NCBI GenBank assembly: GCA_016873755.1
Contig: VGWB01000009.1
Location: 1-39,534 of the forward strand
Origin: Ignavibacteria bacterium
GTDB taxonomy: Bacteria > Bacteroidota > Ignavibacteria > UBA10030
Direction of reading: 5' to 3'
Length of the DNA: 39,534 nucleotides
Position 1 is the stretch's first letter; each line of letters starts with the position of its first letter. Below, piece by piece: positions 1 through 8,345 of the stretch. The translations under genes were made by a program, and so were the position numbers. Below the pieces are notes generated by a model. It did not search any database. It saw nothing but the letters and a program-made list of their open reading frames with translations, and was not told where the DNA came from.

Positions 1-2535
1 ATCCGTCCCCGGCGGGCCGATGGAGAAAACCTTCAGTGCGTGGCTCAGGCCATCCGGCCGGGCGAGCGGGTTGCTGATCCCATCAAACGCGGTCACATAC
101 AACGGCCCGCGGACAGCTCCAACCTCGATGGTCAGCACTACTTGCCCGCTCGGCGTTGAGACAACCGCCGATTCCTCACGCTTGAGAAGTCGAGCGTTGA
201 ACGCAGCGAGCGTGTCCCTGTAGAAGATGCCGTAACGTTTCGCTGCCCGCACCCTGATGGAGATTGTTCCGCCTCCAAGGAGTTGCTGACTCGTGTCGAT
301 GAAGGCCCTCATCGTCCCCGGGATATTCATGAACCTTAACTGTGTCGCCCCGGAAGGCTGCGTCAGCATGCCGCTCAGACTGCCGGGCCTCAACTCATCC
401 GAACTGGCAGCGACCACCTCGATGAATTCGCTCAGGATCGGATTCTGGAGAAATCCCAGTGCGAGCGTCGGCGCATGACTGGAGTCGCTGTACTCAAACA
501 CCGCCCTCATCATGAGGTTGTAACCATCAAACTGATGATTATTGAGGGCGCTGACCTCTCTCAGAGTCTGCCACCTGCTGGGCGCCACGGGGTGATTCGG
601 ACCACGGTAGATGAAGGAGTAGTCATCGGACGTCGTGTTGTCAATAGCCATGTACGTCCCGACGGTGTCATCCTCATCTTCCATAAACCCTACGTAAATA
701 GGACCCGCGAGGTTGGTGAGCGAGGATGCATAAGGCGTCAGATCCACATCAACAAATGAGCCCAAGGGGTACTTGTCTCGGTTGACTTTCACGAGGAAGG
801 GCGGGATAATATCAGCGCCCGGTTTACCGTTGTCGTCCCCCCATACGTGCAAATTGAAGTCCTTGTCATCGCCCGGCAGCGCGGTACCATTCGAGAACTC
901 CTGGTTGAAGGCGACAAAGAGCCTCGCTTTGCGGAGGACGTTCCCCTTTACGGCCGGCTGAAAGCGCACGGCCATCCCCAGCGTCGTGCGGGTGTTGCCG
1001 AAGCCGATGTACGGGGCGTACTGGGAATAAGGGTCCGGCATCCCGTCATCATACTTCTCTTCTGCCGTGAACATCACGAGTTCGCCCGATCCGCTGTACG
1101 AATAGATGCCCGACGCCGTCGGGTGGGTGTTCATCGCAACAAAAACCACAGATCTGTACAGCGTCCCGAGCTCGGGCGACGTGAATACTGTTCCGCCAGC
1201 AACATCGCGCACACGAATCGCGGTTGGTCCCGATTCGACCGCGCGCACGGAAACCCCTGTTGGAAGAGTGAACGTTATCCTGAAATCCTTCGCATTCGAA
1301 AATGCAATATACTGGGCCGCCTGCTGGCGCAACGTATCTGTGCGCAGCACATTGGGATCGCTGTAATCGCCTGTCAGTGTCGGGCGGGAACCCAATAGCC
1401 CGCGGTAGCGATAGGCGGGATCAACTGCCCCGGAAACCACCCAGTTGGCTGTGAAGAAATTGCCGAGGGTCGCAGCAAACGTGGCGCTGTATCCTGACTG
1501 GCCGAGGGCAAGCTCGAATCCGCGCACTCCGGTGCTCTTGTTCTGTGTGAGGTTGGTGATGAATGTCAGGCCATACTGTTCAGCGACATAGAGCGTCCAG
1601 AGCGCCGCTCGACTGTAGTCATCAAGCGTGTTGTTCCAGTTCATCAGCGTCACGTTGGTGTTAGCCAGGTAGCCAGCCGAACTCCTGAGGCCAAAGCCGC
1701 AGAGATGCTCCGAGTACTCAGAAAGCCCTTCATTGAAGAACGTCACCTCATGAGGATCGTAATTCCAGTGGATAAGGTGCTGAAACTCGTGGGAGAGGGT
1801 CGACAACGCATCCCGCGTTCGTCGCTTGCCGTTAAGGTAGATGCCCGGATAGGAGTCGATGTAAAGCATGTCGCGCCGGTTGCTCGTGCTGACAGCGCCG
1901 CTGGTAGGATCGACATCAACGGAATAGAAAAAACCGATGACGAATCCGCCCGTCCCGGTCCATCCATCCTGGATGTCGCAGATGAGAAAATGGGTCTTCC
2001 CATCCCCCTTCCCTTTCTCGAAGTTCGCATCGATGTTCGGTGGATTCCCGAACACCTGTCGGTCGATCTCAAGAATGCCCTTCGTGGAATCGAGGGATGA
2101 GCTCGACGTGGAGTGTTCCAGCGCGGTCAGGATCGCATTCACCTCGTCCATGGTCACGTGGTTGTTTGCCATTTCCTGCAGAGCGACCCACACGTAGCTC
2201 AGGGTTCCCTGAGCCATGAGCTCAGCCCGAACCGTGTCGAACTTGCTCTTCTCAATGTTGAAGACCCAGAAGACGTGCTGGTCGCCGACCATCAGCTCAC
2301 GGGCTCCTTTCTTCAGAGAGAGCTGACGCATGGACTCGACGATGCCCGGCGATTCGACCTGCGTACGGAGCCAGGCTTCGCGGATCAGCTTCTCATCGTT
2401 GATGAGAGAGGTGCCGCACCGCGCGCTGCCCGCGAGCGTAGCGGGTGCAACATCCTGCGTCCACGCGATTCGGCCAAGAGCCACGCTCAGAAGCAGACAG
2501 ATCAACGCCGTTCTGCTACCGTTCCTCAACGACAC
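1..2535 (-). CDS. Secreted M30-like zinc metallopeptidase, 3' end cut by window edge
   Basis: At least 845 residues are visible and the frame is still open at the window edge. The N-terminus is a clear signal peptide: a basic stretch, a Leu-rich core (ALICLLLSVALG) and a likely cleavage site near AWTQD. The zinc signature HEFQH lies at about residues 249-253, with a downstream Glu at about 269 in the context FFNEGLSEYSE, the arrangement of HExxH...E gluzincin/M30 (hyicolysin-like) peptidases. The remainder reads as beta-rich, non-catalytic sequence. The start is uncertain: GTG at 2535 or in-frame TTG at 2529, both overlapping the end of the upstream small gene. An exported enzyme in a type IX secretion genome could be T9SS cargo, but the C-terminal sorting domain that would prove it lies outside the window. 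Confidence 0.78.
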   Translation of the reverse strand, partial: MSLRNGSRTALICLLLSVALGRIAWTQDVAPATLAGSARCGTSLINDEKLIREAWLRTQVESPGIVESMRQLSLKKGARELMVGDQHVFWVFNIEKSKFDTVRAELMAQGTLSYVWVALQEMANNHVTMDEVNAILTALEHSTSSSSLDSTKGILEIDRQVFGNPPNIDANFEKGKGDGKTHFLICDIQDGWTGTGGFVIGFFYSVDVDPTSGAVSTSNRRDMLYIDSYPGIYLNGKRRTRDALSTLSHEFQHLIHWNYDPHEVTFFNEGLSEYSEHLCGFGLRSSAGYLANTNVTLMNWNNTLDDYSRAALWTLYVAEQYGLTFITNLTQNKSTGVRGFELALGQSGYSATFAATLGNFFTANWVVSGAVDPAYRYRGLLGSRPTLTGDYSDPNVLRTDTLRQQAAQYIAFSNAKDFRITFTLPTGVSVRAVESGPTAIRVRDVAGGTVFTSPELGTLYRSVVFVAMNTHPTASGIYSYSGSGELVMFTAEEKYDDGMPDPYSQYAPYIGFGNTRTTLGMAVRFQPAVKGNVLRKARLFVAFNQEFSNGTALPGDDKDFNLHVWGDDNGKPGADIIPPFLVKVNRDKYPLGSFVDVDLTPYASSLTNLAGPIYVGFMEDEDDTVGTYMAIDNTTSDDYSFIYRGPNHPVAPSRWQTLREVSALNNHQFDGYNLMMRAVFEYSDSSHAPTLALGFLQNPILSEFIEVVAASSDELRPGSLSGMLTQPSGATQLRFMNIPGTMRAFIDTSQQLLGGGTISIRVRAAKRYGIFYRDTLAAFNARLLKREESAVVSTPSGQVVLTIEVGAVRGPLYVTAFDGISNPLARPDGLSHALKVFSIGPPGTD

Positions 2536-2848
2536 GATACCGTTCAATGATGAGTGTTGGTTTGATTGACTTGCGCAGCAGCGGACGGCACGATACTTCA
2601 ACCCTCCTTCCCTGCAGTTTCAACAATTCAGTATACACTCTTGTCGAGTCTTTGTTGATGGGGTGCATCACACCGTCGGGCGTCTGCAGCGAAAGCTGCG
2701 TAAATGGCTCGTTCCCGGTCACATACAGGATTCCGGTCAACTCCTGTGCACTGCCTGATTCTGCGGCTCGCTGACCGTGACAGCCGTTCCACGCCGCGAC
2801 GGCGAACATCATCACAAGCGAAAACACCTTTGCCGGTTGACTTCTCAC
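2516..2848 (-). CDS. Small exported protein of unknown function, OB-fold-like
   Basis: A 110-residue protein with an N-terminal signal (MRSQPAKVFSLVMMFAVAAWNGC). The Cys at about residue 23 could be lipidated, but WNGC is a poor lipobox. The mature part has a short beta-rich pattern (LTGILYVTGNEPF, then LSLQTPDGVMHPI and VEVSCRPL) resembling small OB-fold periplasmic or lipid-anchored proteins; no catalytic residues stand out. It starts with GTG, with AGGTGAG just upstream, 7 bases after the flippase stop. Its last codons overlap the start of the metallopeptidase gene, so the three genes are probably cotranscribed. Function not recognised. Confidence 0.68.
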   Translation of the reverse strand: MRSQPAKVFSLVMMFAVAAWNGCHGQRAAESGSAQELTGILYVTGNEPFTQLSLQTPDGVMHPINKDSTRVYTELLKLQGRRVEVSCRPLLRKSIKPTLIIERYRVVEER

Positions 2849-2855
2849 GTCTCAC

Positions 2856-4334
2856 CTACTGTGATTTCGTAAACAGTCGCGCGACTGCCTCTTTCGTATG
2901 GGCAAGATCGGCAGGATCGAAGACTCTCATAGCGTAGATGATGAGCACAAAAGCTGCACAGAAGCCCGTTTTGATCAGGATGCTGAGTGCCGCACCCGGT
3001 TCGAGTCCCAGCAGGAAGAACGGGACCAGCACAACGGCCGCAGCGACCCCCGCGCGGATGATCTTAGGCCACTCATAGGACACATGATACAACCGCTGAG
3101 ATGGGAAATAAATTCCTGTTGCCATCACGACGTAGCTCAGGAGCGTGGCTATCGCCGCGCCCATGAGGCCGAATTGAGGAATGAGCGCGAAATTCGCGGC
3201 AACGTTCACCAGCGCACCCGCGCCCGTTGCATAGGGAAGATATCGAGTTTTCTTCTCAAGGTATACACCGACCACGAAATTCACATAGGCACCGGTGAAT
3301 ACATACGCCAGCAAAATGACAGGTACGATCGCAAGCCCTCCCCAGTAGTCCGGGTGGATGAAATACCGCCCCAGAACTCGAATCCGGACGAGGTCTTCGA
3401 CGAACACCGACCCCACCACCAGGACAAACAGCATGAAGGCAACGAAGTACGTGAAGACCTTGCCGAAGAGCTCCTTTGCGTCCTTATCCTTTGCATGCGT
3501 CAGGAAGAACGGACGCCACGCATAGTCGAACATCCCGACAACCAGCATCATCAGCACGCCAAGACGATAATTGGCTTGATACACACCGAGCGTCGCATCG
3601 TCAGTCAGCGCCTTCACGATCGGGCGATCGATCACCTGGATAGCGATTGATGCAAGGCCGGCGGGTATGTAGGGTAGTCCGAAACGGATCATTTCGCTAT
3701 ACAGCTGTTTCGAGAAGCGAAACGTCAGCTGCGGCCAGGCCAGCCGAAGCAGGAAGAGAAACGTGAACGCCGAGGCAAACAGGTTTGCCTGAAACACCGC
3801 CTCAATCTTCATCTTCAGGACAACGAGAAAGATGATCGTCAGGATAACAGTGACGACGATGTTGAGAACCCGCAGGCCCGCAAACGTCTTCGCTTTGTTT
3901 TCCATCCGCAGATACGCGAACGGAATGATCGCCAGCGTATCGAAGAAGAGTATCCAGCCGGCATACTGGATGAGATGTGCTTGCGTCGGATCAACACCGA
4001 TCCATGCGGCAATGGAGGGGGCAGAGACGTGAATGAGGAGGGAAAATATGATCGAGGTCGCGACAAGCGAGAAGAACGGCGTGCTGAAGTTCTGCTCCTT
4101 GTCCCCGATCTCCCTGGAGGAGACAAAGCGCATGTAGGCATTATCCATGCCGTAGCAGTATGCCACGAACACGAATGCCACGTAAGCATAGATGTTCGCG
4201 ACGACGCCGTATTCGGCACTCAGGAGGTAATTGGTGTAGAACGGAACGAGAAGGAAGTTGAGAAACCGCCCGATGATAGAGCTGAGGCCGTAGATGGCAG
4301 CCTCTTTGCCGAGACGGAAGACCTTGTCAATCAT
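2856..4334 (-). CDS. Polysaccharide flippase, Wzx/MATE-like membrane protein
   Basis: A 492-residue integral membrane protein made almost wholly of hydrophobic helices (about 12-14), with the N-terminal pattern of oligosaccharide flippases (GKEAAIYGLSSIIGRFLNFLL). The family moves lipid-linked saccharide units across the inner membrane. This is a second flippase, about 9.5 kb from the one inside the polysaccharide locus and separated from it by accA, the thioesterase and the Trm112 gene, so it may serve another glycan. It starts 35 bases after the Trm112 stop. The start ATG lacks an obvious ribosome binding site. Substrate cannot be read from the sequence. Confidence 0.85.
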   Translation of the reverse strand: MIDKVFRLGKEAAIYGLSSIIGRFLNFLLVPFYTNYLLSAEYGVVANIYAYVAFVFVAYCYGMDNAYMRFVSSREIGDKEQNFSTPFFSLVATSIIFSLLIHVSAPSIAAWIGVDPTQAHLIQYAGWILFFDTLAIIPFAYLRMENKAKTFAGLRVLNIVVTVILTIIFLVVLKMKIEAVFQANLFASAFTFLFLLRLAWPQLTFRFSKQLYSEMIRFGLPYIPAGLASIAIQVIDRPIVKALTDDATLGVYQANYRLGVLMMLVVGMFDYAWRPFFLTHAKDKDAKELFGKVFTYFVAFMLFVLVVGSVFVEDLVRIRVLGRYFIHPDYWGGLAIVPVILLAYVFTGAYVNFVVGVYLEKKTRYLPYATGAGALVNVAANFALIPQFGLMGAAIATLLSYVVMATGIYFPSQRLYHVSYEWPKIIRAGVAAAVVLVPFFLLGLEPGAALSILIKTGFCAAFVLIIYAMRVFDPADLAHTKEAVARLFTKSQ

Positions 4335-4369
4335 GGAGGCGGAATCGTCGAGGGGGAGAGATCAGGTGG

Positions 4370-4534
4370 TCACGTCTTCTTCTCGTCATCGATCAGCATG
4401 ATCGGTATGTCGTCCTTGACCTGGTAGACATGTCCGCACTTCTTGCAGGTGAGCGTATTCTGTTCCGGCTTGTAGTCCAGGTCCCCTTTGCACTTCGGGC
4501 AGCAGAGGATCTCGAGCAGTTCAGGTTTGAGCAT
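4370..4534 (-). CDS. Trm112 family zinc-ribbon protein
   Basis: A 54-residue protein, MLKPELLEILCCPKCKG..., with two Cys pairs (CPKC and CKKC) and the family's hydrophobic end (DDIPIML). Trm112-like proteins are small activator partners or zinc-ribbon subunits of methyltransferases; no methyltransferase partner is encoded nearby. An in-frame ATG lies upstream at 4558, but the ATG at 4534 is preceded by AAAGGAG at good spacing and begins exactly at the family's usual N-terminus, so I chose it. The gene is followed by the flippase and preceded by a roughly 95-base gap with no recognisable signal. Confidence 0.88.
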   Translation of the reverse strand: MLKPELLEILCCPKCKGDLDYKPEQNTLTCKKCGHVYQVKDDIPIMLIDDEKKT

Positions 4535-4630
4535 GCAAGCTCCTTTGGAGGTTGCCAAGATTCACTGTCGATCGGCAGGTTCGTGATGAATCAGGCTCGG
4601 TAGAACATGAGTTATCCACCACTGTGCCCG

Positions 4631-5044
4631 TTATTTCATAGCCTCTTGAAGAGTCTGCAGGAATAACGCCGGAGCCCGTGTCGGCTTGCCGGTCTCCGCG
4701 TTGACAAACCCGTGGACGGTGTATCCTTCCACAACTGGATCCGTCTCTCCTTCGGCTGTAATGACATACTCAATGCGGATACGCGCAACGGGCAGCTCTT
4801 TCACCACCGTTTGAACGGAGAGGAGATCATCGTAGCGTGCGGACTTCTTGTACCGGGCAAATGCTTCGATCACCGGTAGCAGGATCCCCTGTTTTTCGAT
4901 CTCGGTGTAAGGCAACCCCAGAGAACGGAGAAGGTCCGACCGCGCTTGCTCGAAGTACTCGAAGTACTTGCCGTAGTACACCGACCGCATCTGGTCCGTA
5001 TCGGCGTACCGCACACGAATCGATGTGGAATGCTTGATCATCAT
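4631..5044 (-). CDS. YbgC/FadM-type acyl-CoA thioesterase (hotdog fold)
   Basis: A 137-residue protein with the 4-hydroxybenzoyl-CoA thioesterase signature near the N-terminus: VRYADTDQMRSVYYGKYFEYFEQAR, which includes the presumed catalytic Asp at about residue 17 and the helix that follows it. The length matches single-domain hotdog thioesterases, which hydrolyse acyl-CoA or acyl-ACP thioesters. It begins 13 bases after the accA stop, so it is probably cotranscribed with that fatty-acid-synthesis gene. Either of two adjacent ATG codons could be the start. The physiological substrate cannot be inferred. It is not a Tol-Pal-linked ybgC here, since no tol genes are adjacent. Confidence 0.85.
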   Translation of the reverse strand: MMIKHSTSIRVRYADTDQMRSVYYGKYFEYFEQARSDLLRSLGLPYTEIEKQGILLPVIEAFARYKKSARYDDLLSVQTVVKELPVARIRIEYVITAEGETDPVVEGYTVHGFVNAETGKPTRAPALFLQTLQEAMK

Positions 5045-5057
5045 AAGCCGCCCCGCA

Positions 5058-6008
5058 TCATTCTTTCCACGCGCCCATCCTGCAGAATTTCTCCACCCTC
5101 TTCTCGACGAGCTTCTCAGGCTTGATCTTCCCGAGCTCTTTCAGTTCTTCAAGAAGGGTGTTCTTCAGCGTCATCGCTGCTGCTTCGTGATTCCGATGTG
5201 CACCTCCGGGAGGCTCAGAGACGATCCTGTCGATGATTCCCTGCTGAAGCAGGTCTGGAGCACTCAGCTTCAGGGCTTCCGCGGCCTGCTCCTTGAAATC
5301 CCAGCTCCGCCAGAGGATACTCGAACAGGATTCAGGGGCAATCACAGAGTACCACGCGTTTTCGAACATCAGGATCCGGTCACCGACCCCAATGCCCAGG
5401 GCACCGCCGGAGGCTCCCTCACCGATGATCACCACGACGATCGGGACGGGGAGATGTGACATCTCGAACAGGTTGCGCGCGATCGCTTCGGCCTGGCCGC
5501 GCTCCTCGGCCTCGATGCCGGGATATGCTCCCGGTGTATCCAGCAATGTAATGACGGGTTTCTTGAACTTGGCGGCAAGTCTCATCAACCGGAGTGCTTT
5601 GCGATATCCTTCGGGATTGGGCATCCCGAAATTCCGGTAGAGATTGGACTTGGTGTCCCTCCCCTTCTGTTGGCCGACGATCATAACGGTCCGGCCTTCG
5701 AGTCTCCCAAATCCTCCAACGATTGCCCTGTCGTCACCGTGGTATCGGTCACCGTGGAGCTCGACAAAGTCTTCCGTCATCAAATTGATATAATCGAGCG
5801 TATACGGTCGATCGGGGTGGCGGGCAAGCTGGACCCGCTGCCAGCGTGTGAGACCAGAAAAGATCGATTCACGAAGTTGATTCACTCTTTCCTCAAGCTT
5901 TGTGATTTCATCAGCGATATCGAGGTTATCAGCGTACTTGCGCATCTCGAGGATTTTCTGTTCCAACTCGATAACTGGCTTTTCGAAATCCAGTACTAAT
6001 TTTGCCAT
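5058..6008 (-). CDS. accA: Acetyl-CoA carboxylase carboxyltransferase subunit alpha
   Basis: A 316-residue protein matching AccA over its full usual length. The N-terminal coiled region ([20 protein letters not shown]), the [16 protein letters not shown] segment and the crotonase-fold core ([23 protein letters not shown], then [20 protein letters not shown]) are all present. With AccD it transfers carboxyl from carboxybiotin to acetyl-CoA, giving malonyl-CoA for fatty acid synthesis. The start ATG has AAAGGA upstream, lying within the last codons of the preceding glycosyltransferase fusion gene, whose stop is only 2 bases away. accD is in the same window but about 22 kb away, on the far side of the polysaccharide locus. 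Confidence 0.97.
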   Translation of the reverse strand: MAKLVLDFEKPVIELEQKILEMRKYADNLDIADEITKLEERVNQLRESIFSGLTRWQRVQLARHPDRPYTLDYINLMTEDFVELHGDRYHGDDRAIVGGFGRLEGRTVMIVGQQKGRDTKSNLYRNFGMPNPEGYRKALRLMRLAAKFKKPVITLLDTPGAYPGIEAEERGQAEAIARNLFEMSHLPVPIVVVIIGEGASGGALGIGVGDRILMFENAWYSVIAPESCSSILWRSWDFKEQAAEALKLSAPDLLQQGIIDRIVSEPPGGAHRNHEAAAMTLKNTLLEELKELGKIKPEKLVEKRVEKFCRMGAWKE

Positions 6009-6010
6009 CG

Positions 6011-8176
6011 TCAGTTTCCTTTGTCTTCTGAGGATGAACGTACGGCTGCACGGCCCCTTGCTCGTGTCCCTTTCGGCGGAAGCACGTGTTCCTCCGGTCG
6101 ATTCTGGAGAAGTTGAGGTCCGGCGGATCGTCTCCGTGACTGAAAGAAGGCCTTCAAGAGGATCTCAACATCGAGTGCGAGCGATTGATTCTTCGCGTAG
6201 TAAACATTGTACTGCTCGAGTTCATCCGCTGTGAGCGATCGGCTGCCCTGAAGCTGGGTAAGCCCCGTCAGCCCCGGTTTCCCCAGATACAGTCCTAGAC
6301 GTGCGCGCTCGGGCTCCTTCTCGCGGTCGACATGAGAGGGTTGCTGAACTGCTCCGATCGGTGGACCAACCAGGCTCAATCTGCCGGCAAGAACGGCTGG
6401 CAGCTGCAGGATGAATACTGACGGCGATGTTCCTTTGAGGAGCTTTTTGAAATATACAAAAGGATACGCCGAAATCAAGAGCAGCAGAGTGAACCCGAGG
6501 TCAAAGGCTCGTTTGAGCAGGCGATTCGACGTTTTCTCGAGGTTATACGTGATTTGAACGAGTGGCAGTTCATCAAGCGAATCGACGCTTCCCTTGCCGA
6601 TGATGACTTCAAGAGTGTTCGGTACGAGGTGAAAATTGACCGCATGCTCGCGCGTCCGATTGATGACGGAGAGGATGTCCGTGTACGACAGAACCTGCGT
6701 CGAGAAGATGACGTCGCTGATCTTCAAGTCATGAATGACCTTGCCGATGTTATCGATGCTACCCACGATCGACAGCCCCGCAATCTGATCACCGATTCGT
6801 CTCCGATTGAGGTCGACGAACCCGAGCACATCGTAGCCATCCCCGACCCGGCTGCGGAGGCGTCTCAACAGCTCCTGCGCAGATCGGTCCGTGCCAACGA
6901 TCAGAGTGCGACGGCCAAAGATTGTCTTGCGCCCTTCTGCAACGCTTTTGCCCAGCGCGCGCAGTATCAGCCGCCACGACGGCAGGAACACGGTGCTGAA
7001 GAACCCTGACAGGATCGTCACCCCACGGCTGAACCCGTAGTCCTTGAAAAAGAAGACGAGGGCGGAAATGAAGATATAGCTCAGCAGCGTCGCAACGATC
7101 GTTCGACTGAGCGACATGCGCCGGTGTGTGTAGACACCGGCTGAGTACAGGCTCACGACGACGATCACGGCGGGAACGGTGTAGACGATCGGATAGGCGT
7201 GGACCGGCAACCGAAAGACCGTCCCAAACCACACCAGCTCTCCAAGTATGACACCCAGATCAACCAAAATGATGTCGATGAGCGCAAACCGCAGCGGCTT
7301 GAAAAAGGCCTTCAGCATGGCGAGTCGCCAAGAGACGCCGATGGCCAATCGCAGAAACAGGGCGAAGAGGTGCGAGCGACTCAGGTGTTTCCTCACAAAG
7401 AGGTGCATGGCCTCGTAGAACGTGCGTATCTCGTCGAGGTTGCTTCGCTTCGTGCTCTCTCCCTTATAGTGTATGATCTTCGTTAAATGCACGTAGTAGT
7501 TTTTCCATCCTGCCTGCTGGATCCGGTAGCACCAATCGAGATCCTCCCCGTACATGAAGAATGCCTCATCCAGCCCACCGACCCGCTCGTATGCCTCGCG
7601 GCGCACCATCATAAAGGAGCCACTGACAGCGTCGATCTCGTACGTCTCATCGGGACTCAGGTATGTCAGATTGTATCGGCCGAACAACCGGGTGTTCGGG
7701 AAGAGCGAGCTCAGCCCCGACATTTTTGTAAACGCAACCCAGGGAGTGGGGAAACTCCTCCTGCACGCCAACTGAAACGTGCCGTCCGGATTGAGGATCT
7801 TGCAGCCTGCGAGGCCCACATCCGGATTCTCATCGAAGAATTTGACCATCACCCGCAGCGTATCCTCTTGCACGAGCGTATCGGGATTGATAAGGAGGAA
7901 GTACTTACCCCGCGCACGCTTGAGCGCAAGATTGTTCGCCTTTGCGAAGCCCAGGTTGGTCTTGCTGGCAGTCAACGTCGCAGAAGGGAAACGCCGCCGG
8001 ACCATTTCGACGCTTCCGTCATCCGAAGCGTTGTCGACAACGATGATTTCTCCCCTGACGCCTCTCATCGCCTTCTGCAGGGACACAAGCGCGTGATGAA
8101 GAAAATCACGCACGTTGTAGTTGACGATGATGATGGAGAGCTGCACAGAGCCACTATGTTGTCTCTTGCCACGCAT
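6011..8176 (-). CDS. Fusion of GT2 glycosyltransferase and degenerate polyprenyl-phosphate phosphoglycosyl transferase
   Basis: A 721-residue fusion. Residues about 12-260 are a GT-A family 2 glycosyltransferase ([19 protein letters not shown], a LLINPDT motif in place of Dx[10 protein letters not shown]). Residues about 290-410 hold several membrane helices. About 420-545 is a nucleotide-binding-like CoA_binding_3 domain ([14 protein letters not shown]). About 550-680 resembles the bacterial sugar transferase domain ([51 protein letters not shown]). The central part of that domain is missing: there is no KFRSM and no Asp-Glu before the SLVGPP motif, so transferase activity is doubtful. The ATG lies 9 bases from an inverted repeat and has no ribosome binding site; GTG at 8146 would give the more usual GT2 start ([11 protein letters not shown]). 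Confidence 0.85.
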   Translation of the reverse strand: MRGKRQHSGSVQLSIIIVNYNVRDFLHHALVSLQKAMRGVRGEIIVVDNASDDGSVEMVRRRFPSATLTASKTNLGFAKANNLALKRARGKYFLLINPDTLVQEDTLRVMVKFFDENPDVGLAGCKILNPDGTFQLACRRSFPTPWVAFTKMSGLSSLFPNTRLFGRYNLTYLSPDETYEIDAVSGSFMMVRREAYERVGGLDEAFFMYGEDLDWCYRIQQAGWKNYYVHLTKIIHYKGESTKRSNLDEIRTFYEAMHLFVRKHLSRSHLFALFLRLAIGVSWRLAMLKAFFKPLRFALIDIILVDLGVILGELVWFGTVFRLPVHAYPIVYTVPAVIVVVSLYSAGVYTHRRMSLSRTIVATLLSYIFISALVFFFKDYGFSRGVTILSGFFSTVFLPSWRLILRALGKSVAEGRKTIFGRRTLIVGTDRSAQELLRRLRSRVGDGYDVLGFVDLNRRRIGDQIAGLSIVGSIDNIGKVIHDLKISDVIFSTQVLSYTDILSVINRTREHAVNFHLVPNTLEVIIGKGSVDSLDELPLVQITYNLEKTSNRLLKRAFDLGFTLLLLISAYPFVYFKKLLKGTSPSVFILQLPAVLAGRLSLVGPPIGAVQQPSHVDREKEPERARLGLYLGKPGLTGLTQLQGSRSLTADELEQYNVYYAKNQSLALDVEILLKAFFQSRRRSAGPQLLQNRPEEHVLPPKGTRARGRAAVRSSSEDKGN

Positions 8177-8185
8177 GTAAGAATG

Positions 8186-8211
8186 TCACGCAAAGACGCA
8201 GAGCCGCAAAG
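8186..8211. repeat. Inverted terminal repeat, left arm
   Basis: A 26-base arm beginning tcacgcaaagacgcagagcc. It pairs with the reverse complement of 8319-8344, with mismatches at 4 positions. It encodes the tail of the 38-codon relic frame (SLRLCVFA then TGA), read on the minus strand. Confidence 0.8.
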
Positions 8212-8234
8212 AAAGCCCACAAGGCCCGCGATTT

Positions 8235-8302
8235 CTATTCTTCCTGAAGTCTGTTGACAATGCGCGTAATGCCATTATTTTGGCAATCTGATTCTCGGTC
8301 AT
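8235..8302 (-). pseudogene. Internally deleted GxxExxxY-family gene remnant
   Basis: Two pieces of one gene are joined. 8302-8279 reads MTENQIAK, the canonical GxxExxxY N-terminus, preceded by a good ribosome binding site (GGAAGGGGA). 8276-8235 reads NGITRIVNRLQEE plus stop TAG, the canonical C-terminus, in another frame. The roughly 100 central codons expected for this family are gone, including the GxxExxxY motif. The N-terminal frame runs through the junction and ends after 38 codons at 8186 within the terminal repeat. GxxExxxY proteins belong to the PD-(D/E)XK nuclease-like superfamily; this copy cannot be functional. Confidence 0.75.
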
Positions 8303-8318
8303 TCCCCTTCCTACCATC

Positions 8319-8344
8319 CTTGGCGGCTTCGCGCCTTTGCGTGA
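8319..8344. repeat. Inverted terminal repeat, right arm
   Basis: A 26-base arm beginning cttggcggcttcgcgccttt and ending gcgtga. It lies one base from the stop codon of the DPM1-like glycosyltransferase gene and is the inverted partner of 8186-8211. Confidence 0.8.
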
Positions 8345-8345
8345 G

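Larger units (their letters stand above)
8186..8344 (-). mobile_element. MITE-like element with inverted terminal repeats and a GxxExxxY gene relic
   Basis: A 159-bp segment bounded by 26-base inverted repeats that match at 22 of 26 positions. Both arms begin TCACGCAAAG and continue with GCC-rich sequence when read inward from the ends. It begins one base after the stop codon of the DPM1-like gene and ends 9 bases before the ATG of the fusion gene, filling the whole gap. The interior carries the first 8 and last 13 codons of a GxxExxxY-family gene. I infer a non-autonomous, internally deleted mobile or repetitive element. No flanking target-site duplication was recognised. Confidence 0.72.

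Noticed and set aside
2898-3650. Plus-strand frame of 250 codons
   Set aside because: It is antisense to the flippase gene, its translation is rich in charged residues without any family match; the minus-strand membrane protein is clearly the real gene.
8186-8302. 38-codon open frame inside the repeat element as a real small gene
   Set aside because: It is the deleted GxxExxxY start read across the junction into the terminal repeat; the tail in the repeat arm is a by-product of the repeat sequence.
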